Below are positions 36,001-50,470 of a stretch of 64,000 nucleotides of DNA, one piece after another. Numbering within the stretch: the stretch's first letter is position 1; each line of letters starts with the position of its first letter. This DNA is from Fratercula arctica (Eukaryota; Chordata; Aves; Charadriiformes; Alcidae), in the NCBI GenBank assembly GCA_947846985.1, contig CANTUZ010000004.1:12638927-12702926 (forward strand). The letters are read 5' to 3'. Position numbers and translations under genes: made by a program. The notes beneath the pieces were generated by a model. The model worked only from the letters and a program-made list of their open reading frames with translations, had not been told where the DNA came from and ran no database searches.

Positions 36001-39000
36001 CATGATATCTGTGTGCCGAGAAAGCTCTCAGTCACTGAGTGACAGCAGTTATTGCAGCTGCTCATCCCTAAAGAATACATATTTTCTGGTAATACCTGCA
36101 AGTACTCTGCTAACAGGAATTTCCAAAATCTGGATTCTAATGGCTTCAACATGCTTTACTGGTCTATTTTGTTTCTTTATTGGAGTGTGGCTAGAAGCAA
36201 GATGATCTGTTTTATATAATGTCTTGACCTTCCCCTAAGCTTGGCAAAATCTCAGGCATAGCTGAAAGTATGGAAGTCATGTAAAAAAATAGATTTTGAA
36301 AAGGCTTTTGAAAAATCATTCTCCAGCTAAAGGTCACTGAACGCTAGTTAAATTATATAAGGGGACTGGGAATTAAGATTATGCACCTTTGGCTGTTTTC
36401 CTGCTTCACAGAATGTGAGAACAATTAATAATGCTAAGAGCTTACAGTATTTAATGATGCAGAGAGCTTAGAAGAAATACCCATGCTATTTCCAAGACAC
36501 CACAACAAAGACTGAGCCATCTGAAGGAGGTATGTTTTTCTGCCTGCACAGGATATCATCTTGTTCCTTCATGACTTTTGAAAGCTCTACCCCACTCACA
36601 ACTTCTTTCCTGAAGAAGAAAACACAAACACAATCCAGATTCCTCCTGCTTAATTAATGTCTCATATAAAGAACCCAAATGTTTACGTTCTGTCCTCAAT
36701 TGCAACCAAACTTCCAGTTAACTTCAAAAAAATGTACTCAGGAGAGAAGAAAAGATCCCTTCCTGGATTAATAGCCAGTTAAAAGATATGAAAAAGAAAG
36801 GACCAGTTTCTGCAGCAGGGAGTGGCCACCAGTGGGGTATGTGCTACATCCCATTCTGCATGCCCAGCAGCTGCACAAACCAATAAGCTGAGAAGAAAGA
36901 CAACAGCAAAATGCTAAACTCTGTCCATGACACAAGATCGTTTAGGCGATTCAAACCTAAGCTGGCTATAAAGAGTGTTAAAAAATTGCATATAACGTGT
37001 TATAACCCTGTACCACCCTGGCAAACACCTCGTGGTACACGTGGAACCGCAATGCTCTACACATGTGCGTGGTTGTGGCTCTATGCTAGATAGTACCACT
37101 AGAACATCCCAAAGTCAATGCAGAAAATGCTGGCTTAGCATCACAAGGTAGAGAAAACATTTGAAACCAGGAATTATATTAAGGAAGGAAATTGAAAACG
37201 TGATGGAAAGGGCTGCCCAAGAGTGGAGGTGAGGCAGAGGCATGTGGGCAGCCACCCGGCAGTGCCTGCACCCCGGGCACTGGCAAGGCAGGATCCAAGT
37301 GCAGGCTCTAGCAGCCACGGTTTAAAGTCAGAGAGGGGAACCCAGCTCAACAGCCATCAGCGTGATGGCTGCATGCACTCTGCCTCCGTCCCAAACACCT
37401 GTATGTGCTTGTTAGAGAAAAAAGAGAGGCAGGAACCGCAGAAGTCAATACATTGTTTTAACGCTTCCCTGAGGCACACGCTCAGAATAACAGATCTGAA
37501 TGAGAAAAATGATGGAGCGTAAGAAACAGCAAAGCTTCAAAGGCGATAATGAAAACATTTGGTTGACAACTTCACGTACATCCCCTCAGTAGTAGTTCTT
37601 ACAGAGGAAGCTGAAAAAATATAAAGCTGAATTTATGAACACAGGAGTCAGGAAAGAGTGGCTAGGAGGAAGAGAGTCAGAAATGCCAGGCACTTCGGGA
37701 CTTGGGACTGGCAACACCTTCCCTCTTCCCTGCTCTCCTTCCAAGGCAGGTTGTAGCTGTGGATTTTAATCCCTTGTTACGGTGCAATTAGACACGCTGG
37801 GATGCACTGCGTAGCAAGGGCTACATGGAAGAGAGATCTGGGGGAGTCTGCTACGGGTCTAGTGCAAGTCTGTCCATGGCTGTGGTGCCTTTTCCACCCT
37901 AAAACATACGCAAGCCCACAGGAAACATCATCTGTTTTAATTATCTTCCTCCATTAAACTGAGGCAGAGCAAGAGAGAGGGACCTGGACTGGAAGGAAAG
38001 GAGTAAGGAAAGCAATGGAAGAAGTAAGAACACACTCAACACCGTACCCGACTAATGCAACACCAGCACTCACTGCAGAGAGACAGAAACAGATTACATA
38101 TCTGATGACCTTTATTCACATCTTGCCTTTTGTACTGAAAAAAAATACCACCTAAAATAAAATTTGGCACAAACCCATGCCAACTCCCACATTAAACGAA
38201 TGCTTTCCTGAGCGATACATATTTACCTGATCAAATCTTTCTTACTCACTCTAGAAGCAGAGTGATTCAACAAACCTGGGATAATGAAATAATCTAGTTA
38301 ATAGTTTCAATTAACTGTAAACAAACAATCCTTCATTCATTTAGGGCATCTGCAAGAGGAAGAAAAGAAAGTGAGAAGATGAAAATATGGAAGGGGAAAC
38401 ATTTTGTTTCAGAGAGCTAACAACTTCTTTGGAGGGGCTCTAACTATCATGCAAGTGTATTTAGCGTATAACTAATCTGAATCCAGCCCTATAATTCTAC
38501 AGAGCCAAGTCAATCTTGTCTCATTATTGTCAGACTAACAATGAGTTAAGAGACACATTAGGCCTAATAGTTTCCTATTCTAAGATATGTATCCGATTCG
38601 GCATCTTAGAAGAATAATAATCTCAATAACTGGAAAATAATGTGATGTGATCTGGCTATAGGAAAAGCATGGGTTTTTTTGTGAGAACAAAGTTTTGAAG
38701 AGTATAAGGCTGTGTTTCACTGGGACTATTCTTTTTTTTTTTTCCCCTCCCTGCTCTGGGCATCTGCATTTTTATTTTTCCAGTGCTCAGAATGAATGGG
38801 AGTTGAGAGGAGCTCCACTGCAGCGTTGGCACTTTGACAGGGGCTGAGCAACAGCAGTACTACTCTTGTGTTTCTCACTAACTAATACGTATAAATGAAA
38901 GGCAATGGCTGGAAGACAATTTAAAAAAAAATAAAAAATAAAGAGAACCAAGGAGAAACATTTCTCTTTCTGGTGAAACCTCTTGTGAAATGGCTTGTCC

Positions 39001-40000
39001 CACTTACCTCTGCTTTCTGATGTTTTCCCTCCTTATTTGTCTCTGCTGAATAAGTGCTGCCAGAGCATCCTATGCTACGCTTCCTTCTTTCAGCACCACC
39101 ATGCAACCCATTTCTTCAGCATAAAAGGCAAGAACAAATGTCTGTCTTTCCTTTTTAATGGATTTTGTGCCAAGAAGAAAGGCAGTACTATTTAGCAATA
39201 CTATTTTCATCATCATAAGCAGAAACAGAAGAGGTTTGAGCTGTATCTGTATTACCAGGCTTGGCATGCACTCCTCTCCAAGGCAGCAAAGCATCCCCTC
39301 TTCCAGGTCTGCACCTGCACGTGTCCCAAGCAATCTTTTACTCCTGAAATCTAGGTTCTATGCAGACAACACCTGGATACGCCATAGTTGACACCAGCAT
39401 ATACTCTAGGCATATCTTAGATAAAGTCCTGGAGTATACCACCAGATAAATTTCATCAGGCAAGTCAACTCCTTCCATCTTACTTGAATTTGGAAGGTTG
39501 ATCAAGAAAATAAAAGGATAACTGACAACTTCCAGCAACTTCTGCTTTACTAATAAAGACTTTGACGGTGACTAAAATTTCTCAGAGGCTAACAAGACTT
39601 TTCAGATGATCGGCATTCCTCAGCCAGTGGTCTGCAAGACATCAGGAAATCATTGATATATTACAGTTATAATTTTTAATAAAACCACAGAGAGACTCCT
39701 ACAGGTAAAAGCAAGCCACCAGACAAAGCAGAAAAAAATTCAAATTACACCCAAATTTTTAAAGTTCACTATTTTAGCTACAATGTCCCAGACTGACCAT
39801 GAGAGGTGGTCCTTAAATTTAGAACTCGGGTACCTTAAAAGAGAGCATGCCGTTGATCAGGCTAACCCTGTCGTGTTAGGATGGCTAACTGCTGCCTGCA
39901 GCTGAATGAGCACTGTCGTTAAGGTCTGAACAGGCAAAAGATTTCCCGAAACATATTAGAAAACTGCAGTGCAATGTAAGCAGAGAAAATAACTGAGCTT
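30001..40000. other. Intergenic, no gene recognised
   Basis: Unique-looking sequence with an A19 run at 33775. Around 32830-33110 both strands are open for 80-87 codons in a slightly GC-richer patch. The translations show no domain I know. I see no splice-flanked coding exon. Confidence 0.55.
33775..33793 (+). repeat. Poly(A) run, 19 bases
   Basis: The run follows A-rich sequence with AATAAAG about 20 bp upstream (GAATTAAATAAAGTC), the layout of a processed transcript tail. No coding similarity precedes it. Confidence 0.8.
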
Positions 40001-43000
40001 TGAAAAATTAAGTGCAGGTATTGACAGATCCAGTAAGGTGGAGAAGACGCCAGAAAAACTGAAAAAGCAGAAGGAAAAGGCAGCTGCTGGAGTTCCAAAC
40101 TGCAGTCCTCCTTCTCCCAGTGCTGAGGGCAGAGGAAGCATCGCACAGCTCACGCTCATCTGGAGGGAAGAGTTCGCTTTTGCAATAGGCCTGTGGCCGT
40201 ACGTTGAGCAAAAGCAAAACCTTTGATCCTGTAAACCTCGGTCCCATTGAGAACAACAAGCAGCAACTCCCAGCCTGGGAAGGACATTTTAATCAAGGGC
40301 AACCCATGACCGCAGGGCTCCGATAGACATGCAGCAGCAGATGAAAATTGGACAGCTGAAGCTGCTGCCACTCCCTGCCTTCCTCCCCACCTGCCTAACA
40401 GATGTTGCTGCCCCCAGGGCAAGGATGTCTGATCCACTCATGAATCAACTCCTAACTCACCCCACTTTTCAGCCCGGCGTCTTAAGGTAACCCGACATCA
40501 AAGTTGGTTTACCACCGGCGGGGTGGAGCAGGCAGCTACGGGCAGTAACAGCTTGAGCCGTCTGATGCTAATTCACTGCTGCTTTCCTGACAAAGCCGCC
40601 GGCCCCGCTGAGCGGCCAGCCATGCCCGAGGAGCAGGATGGCGGTGGGCCCTCCTGGAAGCAATCCTGGGCAGAGGGGGTAGTTTGGATCTCTCTGCCCA
40701 AGGACCGACTTGTGCCTTATCGGCAGATTTGCTCCAGGCTTCAAAAAGGACAGCGATTTGGGGAAGAATTCACAGGAGCAGGGAGATTTAACCTCTGCAC
40801 AGATGCTGAGCCCTTGCTTTTAGCATGAACTCAAGCCTAAACACGTGTCCTTTTATGCTATAATTCGGTGGTTTGGTAGGTTTCTAAGACCAACCGTAAA
40901 TAACAAATTTAAGGCTTACTGAACTGTATCCACACATCAGTTGAGGCCCAATAGGCATCTTCTAGAGATGCATATTCTTGTATAACATTTCTACTATAAT
41001 TTCACAGGTTATTTAAATTATTATTAGGCTATTTAAAGCAACTGCTTCAGTAGGGGCTCTTTTTTTCAATTTGCACATATGTACATGAGGTCGTCTTTAG
41101 ACGTGTGAGAGCTTGGGGAAATTTTGCATGGTAATATGCCTTGGAAGAAAATGGAAACACAAGTCAGGGAAAAATAACATACGCCTTCACTCTGCCTGCA
41201 TTGACCACTATCTCCTCCTTCAGCACAGACCTTTCGTACAGAGTCTTTCCTCTCTAATCCTTGCCCTTGGAGTTATGTTTCTAACTAGCTCCCTTCAGAA
41301 GCCAGACTGGACAGTTAGAGACAGCACACAGCCAGAAAAATAAGCAGTAATAAAATGTATTTAAATTGGCAGTCAGGGTGCTTTATATTTAAATCTAATT
41401 GACAGACTAAAAACACAGAGACAAATGTTTGGGAGTGTGGATCTAACGGTGTCCACATAAATCCCAAATAGATCCCCACATCAATGTGAAAATATACCCA
41501 ACAGACAATAACATAGAAAACAGCTAATGAGCAGCTGTGCTTCATCTCTGGAAAAGTTATCCAGGGTGGGGTTTGCAACTTTTTCCTCTGAGCCCTTTGA
41601 CACTGGTAGCTCTTGGGACACCACACTGGGTTAGGCTGACCACTGCCTGGTGAAACATTTCAACCTCTGAAACAGGGTTTATGTGGGAACAAATAACAAA
41701 TTCTTCACTCCTGTGCTGCCTGAAAACTGCCTGTACACTTATGCGGGCAGGCTGGTACCATTTGCCCAGAATTTCTGATCCTGGGTTCGAGGAGGTGGTA
41801 AGAGCTGCGGGCTCTTCACCGCTCACTGGCCAGAAGAAAAGTGCCGGTCATGGTGGCTACAGAACCACTCAGGACCCACTTCTGCCTCAGTACAAATCCT
41901 GAGCTACAGAGCATGCTGGTACACAAGTGTTCTTTCAAATTGTACATGAGCAGTACAGAAACTACAACCTACCCATTCATTTCAACAGCTGCGCACTTAG
42001 CAGGAAAAGGCCTGGTTTCCTCATAACTCCACTCACAAACTAATATCTTTCACACGTAAAACTACAAGAGTTGCTTTACACTCTGTTCTTCCACCAAAAC
42101 ATGAAAAATTTCAGTGTTGTAGCTATCCCAGGCACTATATCCATGTTTAGCTCTGAAAGGAATATTCTGAAGAAAATATTTTGTTCTTTAGCTGTGTCTA
42201 TCTGAACCAGGGTCAAAGTAATACCGCTAGAAAAGACAGCCATCCCAGAAAAGGAGATAAAGTTTTGTAGGGGAAAAAACCCAAACACAATAAGGATTTG
42301 GAAGTATGTGGAACTTAAACACAGGCAGCAAAAACCTGAGCAGACTGAACTCAAATTCTGCTCCTTAAAGAGTTCCCTGTCTGTTTGCCTGAGGACATAA
42401 TACTAAGGACAATATTATTTATAACACACAATAAAAGCACAACTTTCAGTCCTTTAAAAAAGTTAGTGATATTGATCTCAGGTTCTTTATACAAGACAAT
42501 ATCTGTTACTTTCCTAAACATTTACTGGATTGCAGCTAAATTTATTTTTTCATATAAAATGAAAGTGTGTCTGGCACAATTTACTACTTTTCTTTTTTTT
42601 TCATAATGCCATATTAAATCAGTCCAGAGACATCGACAACAGAGCGGTAAATATTTAAGATTACATCTTCTTTCTTACAACATTATTCTTTTCCTTCTCT
42701 ATCAGATCTACTGTCAAATAACTCAGTTCCTCCTTTCATTCTCACTCTTCAAACACTCACAGCATCTCAGTTACACTAAGACCATCAGATTTCACTGGAA
42801 AGATGAGCAGACACGGGAAGTCTGAGAGAGCACTTAGGGCATGATCCAAAGTTACTGGAGTCAACAAGAAACTGCCATCCGTTAGACCGGCTCAACATTA
42901 AGCTCCAAATATTATTGCCTCTTCTAGTGATCATATGCCAGAGACTTCAGTAATACTCATTCCAGTGAAGTGCTTATTGGAAAATGGCAACCGTAAATAA

Positions 43001-43538
43001 TTGAAAATATGTCTAGATAGAAAATTTAATATTCATAATCCTTCTCCTACCTAGGGATTGCTAGAACCGCAAAATAAGTATTTCTTTCCATTTCTCCATC
43101 TAAGAAAAAGACTCAAAAAAAGGCTTCAAAGAAAGCTCAGGGGAAGCGTTAGGAAAGTAACATCGTCCAGCAGAGTTAGGATAATCCTGCAATTATTATT
43201 CTGATCTGGAATTCCCAGCAGGTTGACAGCTACCTTGCAAGAAACACTGGTGAAAATCAGGCGATCAAACACTTCCTACGGAAAAAAAGCAAACCTCAAT
43301 CAAACAGTTATGCTTAGATATGACGGCAGAAGACAAATGCTAGCTGCCATCCACAAACATTTCTCCAGAGATTTCTTTTTGTGTTTGTTTGTGATTTCTT
43401 TCGTGTTTGCATTTCTCTGATCACGTGTCGGGTCAAGCAGGGGGGTGTGTAGGTTGGTTGGTTGGTCAGTTATTTGGTTACGGGCTCCTGCTACTGTTTT
43501 GTTTCTCCTAGATCACGGACTTTCCTTGTTTGAATTTC

Positions 43539-43547
43539 TGATGCAAA
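43539..43547 (+). promoter_or_regulatory. TGATGCAAA element next to a RUNX-like site
   Basis: TGATGCAAA is followed directly by CCACAG, so that AACCACAG overlaps a RUNX-type core. It lies about 37 kb upstream of SLC7A11. No gene is recognised nearby. Confidence 0.25.
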
Positions 43548-45860
43548 CCACAGCACTAAGGCAGGGCTCAACATTTCAGAGATCTGCCTTTAGCCATAAT
43601 TATGGGCTCACCTTTGTGCTCTGCACTTTCAAGGGTGGTAGTTGCTATAAATTACCACAGGTAGAAAAAACCCTCACAAAACAACAACAGCACCATTGAA
43701 GAGGCACCAAACAAGGCAGAAGTTTGTCCACTGACATTTTCCTCCTGGATAACTCGGGCCAGGAGGTCAAAACAATGGTTGACTAACAAGACAGCATGCA
43801 GGGAAAAGGTTACCATTAATAATGCAACAGAAGAGCACTGTGTAGACAAGTAACGTAGGAAAAACATACCAAGACGACCAGTAGGATACAGGGGTCGTGC
43901 AAGAAATGACTAGATGCTAGTCAGAGAAGTGATTTTCTGAAAAGGATGAAATGTTGTTAGCTAAACGTCCTTCCAAGTGTTCAGTAACTTCTGATCCCTA
44001 TGCATTTCCTTCAGAGGTAGAAAATACAGATCTACTAATGATCTTACATTATTATTAACATAAGTCAGTGCTTTGATGATCTTGCTAGGTGACTTTCCTT
44101 AAGGTCTCCTGACTTGCGTGGTCAAAACAGACAACTCAAGAAAATGGAAAAGAAAAAGAGGAAGGGCAGCACGTGAATGACGCAGTTCAGGCAGATCTGG
44201 AGCAGAGGATTCCCGGCCCGTGACAATGACAGCACAAGCAGTGGTGACTCAGTCAGATGATGCCACCCACCTCAGGCAGTCATCCCTAATGGTTTCTACA
44301 GTCTACACACTAACTCAGTCTTTGGCCTAACAGATAGATACTGATATTACCAAAAAGATTCATGAAGGATTTCTGAAGGAAGCTGATGTTCGCTAACCAA
44401 ATCAGCTTCAAAGCTAGCTGAAAAAAGACTCCGTATCCCACCATTTCCAGACCTATGAAGAACTGAGTCCTGTACAAAACACATACAATTTCACAGCAGC
44501 ATTCTCATAAGCAATATTAGCACTTAACAACTTTGCATCTAATTTGGATATAGGCTGCACATCTAGGTTCTCTTTCTGTGAACACTGTGGTGCAAACCTC
44601 AGTAGTGGAAATCCAAAAGCTCTAAAAGCAAGCAGTTCAGGCTGAAAAAATAAATGTACTCTTCTCCAGACATCATTGCACTTCAAATCTAATGTGGCAG
44701 AGATTTGGAAGCTTACCATTTGAATGGCGTAGATTCCTGATTTCCAAAAGAAATTCCATTAGCAGCGTTCTGACGAAGAAAATGCCTTCCCACAAGACAC
44801 ACGTCTTTTTAAGGTTCCAGGAATGTATAACGCCAGGTATTAGTGAACTGCAAAACTGTTCCATTTATTAAAGCTAAATATTCCCTGACTCTTCTCTTAC
44901 AGTACTGTAAACCAGGAATAACTTAAGTGAATTCCCATGAGTTACAGCAGTCTAAGGCTCATGTAAGCGGGAAGAGAATCATGCTGTCTATGCTCTATAA
45001 ACTACAGGCAGGGCAAAGAGTTTACATAATGGGTTTTTTAAAAAAAGCCCTTCATATCTATAATCCATGACCAGAAAATGAAACTGTCCTGCATAAAAAA
45101 GATGGCCCACCTCACAATCCCTCGTATGGATAATAAACACGAGGTGCAAACCAGTGATTGATATGAAGACACTACAAGGTAAAATGTGAACATTGTTTTC
45201 CTTTCTTACAATAGCTTTGGAAGTGGTTTTGCAGTTTATCTGCATGCAGACAGTTCTGGAAGCGATGGTATGTGTGTGAGAGCATGTAACTGTAGCGAGA
45301 AGAGAGACAGCGTGTAGGTGAGTTGCCTGTTTAGTAATCTTTATTGCTAAACAACCCCACTAACGGCAAAATGGAAAGCAGTTTCTGAGTGTCCTTGCAT
45401 TGTCTTTTGCCTGCTTAAGGGAATATACTTGCAAAGAGGCTTTCAATCAGCATCTTCAAGTACAACACAATAAAAATTATTTCAGAACTGCTTTTGGTGA
45501 GGTAGGTAGGAAAAGCAGCCTCAGCATGGCATCCTTCCCTTGTGAGCTCTGTACGAATGAAGGAGATCACAGAAGTTTCAGTTTTCTAACACCCTTTCTA
45601 ATTCTGATCCCAGTCTCGTGATTTCAGCAGATCTTCATCGCAGGCTACTGAAATAAAGACTTAATGGGACTATGAGTGGGGCTTCCTAAAAATAGCTAAG
45701 TGTTATCTAATTCATCAAGAACTAGCACATATGCTGTTTTGGGTCAGAAGCCTATCCTGACTATAACTGGTGATGTCTGGAAGAACAAACCAAGCTTCTT
45801 CACTGTGATGTGTCCAAGGTGTAAGCATGAAAGTTGAAGAGAGGAACTGAATACAGTTGC

Positions 45861-45885
45861 TTTTTTTTTTTTTTTTTTTTTTTTT
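45861..45885 (+). repeat. Poly(T) run, 25 bases
   Basis: Twenty-five uninterrupted T in intergenic DNA. Read on the minus strand it would be a poly(A) tail, but the sequence that would precede it (to the right) is not recognisable as a gene copy. Confidence 0.85.
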
Positions 45886-48800
45886 AAGTAAACCAACTAG
45901 AAATAACTATACTTATTTCAAGGATGTTACCACTTCAAAAATGGTAGCAAATTAACATGAATATGACAATGTGCACAAATCGGTAAATTGTGTTGCTGCT
46001 TTATCTGCAACATCACCCAGTCGATATGAAGAACAAGCTTTCCTGCCATTTTGTATTACTTCTTCCTTCTCTGAAATTACATTTTCCTCAGAAGCACAAG
46101 GACTATACTCCAGAGACCAACAAGAAGACAGATTTACACTCATATTCCAACTGATTCATTTCTAGAACAGTCAAGCCACATCCTGAGACCTTCGGAACCT
46201 CTAACGGTCTATATGCCTCATTGGTTTTATACATAGCCCTAAGAGCACTGTATGTTAAGCCACAAAAATCAAAATTATCCAGACCAAGTGTTCTCATTGG
46301 GTGACATTCCCGCTGCACTCCCTCTTCTGACAGTGCAATATCTGAGGAGAAAAGACAGAGAAAGGGATGGTGCCAGCCAAGAAGCTAGACAAGACTAATC
46401 TGCCACCCTTCAAGGAGAAGGAATAGTTTTGCATAAAGCTGAGCCTCTTTATAATCATGTGGATATCTAATCTCTATATCAGAGAAATACTACTGAAAAC
46501 AGATGAGGGTACAAAGACAATTAGTTTTGTTAGACTTTGAGCGTAGGAGCTCCAACTACCTTGGGGTTAGAAATCCAAAGCAACGGAGAAGCCAAGGTGT
46601 GGGGCAAGTAAAAGTGGTTTTTCCTGTGACTTAAAGACTCTCTGAAAAATGGACAGACAGACGGAGGCAACAGAGCATCCAAGTCACTGCAAACACGACA
46701 ATCTGATTTTGGACTAACATGCTCTTTTCATCCTTTGTGTAATGAAACTGAATTCAAGTTAGTGTTAAAGCACACTATTCATGTCTCAAGTGCTCTGTTA
46801 CACTGACAGATTTTATTCGCACTATCTGAATAATAAAACTGACAGAAATCAAAGTTTATATGAGCATAAACAAGGAAACAATACGGTGCCAATTTGTACA
46901 GGAATTCTAACGGAGCCAGTTGTCCATTTCCTCTTTTCATACGAGCTGATAACCTTAAAAAAGCAAGAAAAAGAGATGCAGAGAGGAAAAGCTAGTGAAT
47001 GAGTACTGAAGCACCTCCCTTTAAGGTGCTTAACCCAAACGAAGAGTGTGACAGGGTACAAAAGAGGCCTGCACTCCTTCACGAGCACACATTTGTGCAA
47101 GTCAACGTGAGCAGCTGTCCTGTGCTGCGGGGTAATTGGGGAAGGCTTTGGTTCACATGGCAGCAACCCTTAGGGCTCTTCCAGAAGGAGTAGGGCAGGC
47201 CAGGAACAGCCTCAGCTGCCATCCTGATGCACATCTCTGAGGATTAAGCCTCCAACTGGGCTAAAGCAAAATGCCACCAGCACCTGCCTCTCTAAAACTT
47301 CCAGCGGTGCCAGCAGCGGCTGATGGTGCCCAGACAACCTGCACTGCTAGCCGTGCTGCATATCCTCCAGCCCGGTCCTCCCTCCCTGACATGAGAGCTC
47401 ATTTCCTCTCCTCTGTCCACCAACAACCAAACTGAAACAAAACTCTTGTAAAATGGTGGACATGATGAGAAGGGAGCAACTGAAGTGACAAAGAGGATGA
47501 TCTCAAAGGAAACAAATGTTTACGACAGAAGGAGTTATCATCTCCCCTTTGTCAAAGGGCACTGAAGAAAATCCAGCTCCCACCCCTTCCAGTCTGCTCC
47601 TCCCGGCTCACACGTTCCTGCTCAAGTTTTACAAACTGGTAGAACAGACGTAAGGATCAGAAAAGACTGTTGTCACGCCCAATGCTGTTTTACACAGTAG
47701 CCAACCCTGAATCAGCTAAGACTCCTGCAAAACTCACTTCTCAGCAAGAAATTTCTTTGAAAGGGAAGTAAAGTAACTTTGCATGAGCGACTGATCAGAG
47801 AGGCACGCCGAGCTATTGTTCATGACACCTCTTTTTGTTAAAGTGACCTCCAAATGAAACAGTCCCGCAACTGGGTGATCAGAACACCCAGCACACTGCT
47901 GAGCATCAAATTATTCCAAATCTAAATACATCTGTTTAACATTTGAAAGATTGTTTGTGTGCTATAAAGTAAGATAATCGGAGAATCAGAGTAATTGTTT
48001 TGCAAGAATAGGCACTTTTTGTTCCTGTAATCCACTAACCAGGAGGAGCATCCAACCTGCACAACAAACAGAGCAGATTAAATTGTTAGCTGTCACACAC
48101 AAGATAAAAGGGAGAAGTCATTTCTCTGCCTCCAGTTGCACAGGCTGAATTCAGTTCCAGAACACAGACAACCTTGCCAGCTCCTGGCATTATAAATTCA
48201 TTAGTCAGCCTTTACTCCTCCTGAAACAATCCCCTTCCTCAAATGCCTTTTAAAAATATCTTTCTCATGATGGATCCTTTTGTCTTGTGGTGGCTGGACA
48301 TGGAGGAGGAATTAAGCTCGTATTTTCAGGCTTTTCCCTGCAGAACAGCTGAGCCAAGTGATCTAAAACACACTCTCCTCTCTTTCTTGTGAAAAACAAG
48401 AGTCTCCCCTCCAGAAGTCAGGGCTTCCAGAAAACTGCAAAGGTCTCTGATGGAACATTGGCACTTGTCAACAGTTCATATACTTCTCTGACATGGGGGA
48501 GAGAAACCAGTGGTGAAGCTAATTTTGACAAAAGAGTATCATGAATGACATTTACAATAAGCATTAAATTAGCTTATAGTTTCGTAAAGTTTTTATAGGA
48601 ATCTGTGACACAATTAAACCACAAGAAGTTCATTTTTATGGATGACAAAGTGGAGAACTGTAGAGAATTGTACATTTGTAAGAGTTTGGCATAAGTCAGG
48701 CAAAACCAGCCACAACAGATTTTTGTACCAAACCAGGTGCTTCAAATTCAAGCATAAACTATTGGGCTCACCCTAGGCACAAAGGGGAAATCTCTGCAGC

Positions 48801-50153
48801 CTGAAATATCAGTTCTATAAATAAAAAAAATACTGATTAATGTTTCCCTTTTAGATTAGCTCAGGAAGTTCCAGCACCAAGACAATATTTCAGCAGAATT
48901 GTGATTTACTTTTTTTATTTATTCTATAGCTCACAAATTAATAGGCGAGGAACTTTTGATTATCCGAGCATCCATATTCATCTCCACTCACTAGAAAATT
49001 TCAGTCACCTCTAATCCCAACTCAGGCCCCTGTTTTGTGGCTATAGTTCATATCTGTAGGATACCGCAAACTTCAAAACTTCTCTGAACCTGTACTTTGC
49101 AGCTCAGCAAATCTAAAATAACGTAGAAAATCTGGCCCACACAAACACATAGAAAATAAAGTTGTAGAATGAGCTTGTAGAATTTCATTTGGGCCTAAGC
49201 CATTTTTTATGGATTGAAGAGTTTGTACACACGCACAGAAGCAGCACTTCATTGACAAACAGCACAAGCTGAAGTAGTTGTGTTTGAAAACTTAAATTTC
49301 AAATTAAGTTCTCGGGGAAACTATTTGTTTACCTATCAATTTAGATGACCTCATTTCCTCCAAAATGTGTTATAAGATTCCTCCTCCCCTGCTCCACTCT
49401 CCTGTATTAGTGACTGAAAGCAGTTCATGAAATAGTTGTGGATAACACCCATTAAAAATGTCAATTACTACACAGACAAGGGGGATATACCTACATCTGG
49501 TATCCATACCCTCCCGGACTTCCGTTAGAGTCAATGGAAAGAAAGGGGACACAGGTCAGAAGGAGCTGAAAATGGATCAGGGGAATCGTGTACTAAAAAT
49601 ACATGTTTCTTTCCTTTGAATACACAAGGAGTTTGGGGTGGCTGCCTTCAGGCATCGACCCCAGAGACTTCTGAAGTCAAGCGAGATGAATCCCAGCACA
49701 AGCCATTTCCCAAGAGCGCACGTATGCACTCCATAAGCAGGGACCTCATCTGACTGAGAGGAGGGATGGATAAGCAGCCAAAGAAGAACCTTGCCAGAAG
49801 GTGTTGCTGGAATCTGGGACTTCTGCAATACAATCATAAATGTACACACAGAGAATATAAAACAAAAGAAAGATCAGAATAACCAGACGTAACACTCACA
49901 CTGAAGACTCTTAGCCTTGTCGGCTACCATTTGACTCAAAAGATCACTCCCATTTTTTTCGACAAATGCCAAATTATATGTACACTATATTCAGATTTTG
50001 GGGGGACAATCAAGTTTGTTTCACCTGTTCTTCAGCTAAGATGTCTTTCCCCCATAAATCTGCTTTCATTATTTATCTCTGTTTTTCAATGCAAAGTCAG
50101 TCCAAACACATCACTGAAATTCCATGTGCTTATTTAAAATGAAGGATGTGTGT

Positions 50154-50170
50154 TATATATATATATATAT
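50154..50170. repeat. (TA)n microsatellite
   Basis: Seventeen bases of uninterrupted alternating TA, in A+T-rich intergenic sequence. It is probably length-variable. Confidence 0.9.
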
Positions 50171-50416
50171 GGATAATTTTTAATGAGATCTATAATATAC
50201 TGTGTCTACAGAATAATCTCACATAACTAGATATCAAACCAGCAGTCTAGAAGATATCTTAAATGTCCTCTCTAAAAATGCACTTCAAATTCGGAAGGGT
50301 ATGTAGTTCATAAATTGTGAGTAGGTACCAAACGGCTGTGCAAATGGCTTTGCAGGATGGGGACTTTAAACTATAAAGAAAAAGAGCAGCGATTCTATTC
50401 TCCTAAGGATTTCTTT

Positions 50417-50470
50417 AAAAAAAAAAAAAAAAAAACAAAAAAACAAAACAAACCAAAAAACATAAAACCC
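50417..50470 (+). repeat. A/C-rich low-complexity tract
   Basis: An A19 block is followed by CAAAAAAAC and CAAAACAAACC units. It has the same composition and layout (pure A first, then A with C) as 20351-20422. Confidence 0.85.

Larger units (their letters stand above)
40001..47000. other. Intergenic, no gene recognised; one GC-richer patch
   Basis: Around 40490-40700 the sequence is locally GC- and CpG-richer (CCGCCGGCCCCGC, GGCGGTGGGCC), with a 101-codon plus-strand open frame from 40523 whose product I do not recognise. It could be a small CpG-island-like promoter of an unseen transcript or a chance patch. A (GGTT)n run lies at about 43451-43464, a TGATGCAAA element at 43539 and the T25 run at 45861. 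Confidence 0.45.

Noticed and set aside
40523..40828. 101-codon open frame as a protein gene
   Set aside because: No homology I recognise and no splice or poly(A) signals tied to it; kept only as a GC-rich patch worth checking.
41745..41800. GGGTTCGAGGAGG resembling a tRNA B box
   Set aside because: No A box at the right distance and no cloverleaf pairing in the flanks, so neither a tRNA gene nor a clear tRNA-derived SINE.
45400..45621. Open frame with CxxC-like and HxxxxxH spacing suggesting a zinc finger
   Set aside because: The spacings do not fit a C2H2 finger and there is only one weak unit.
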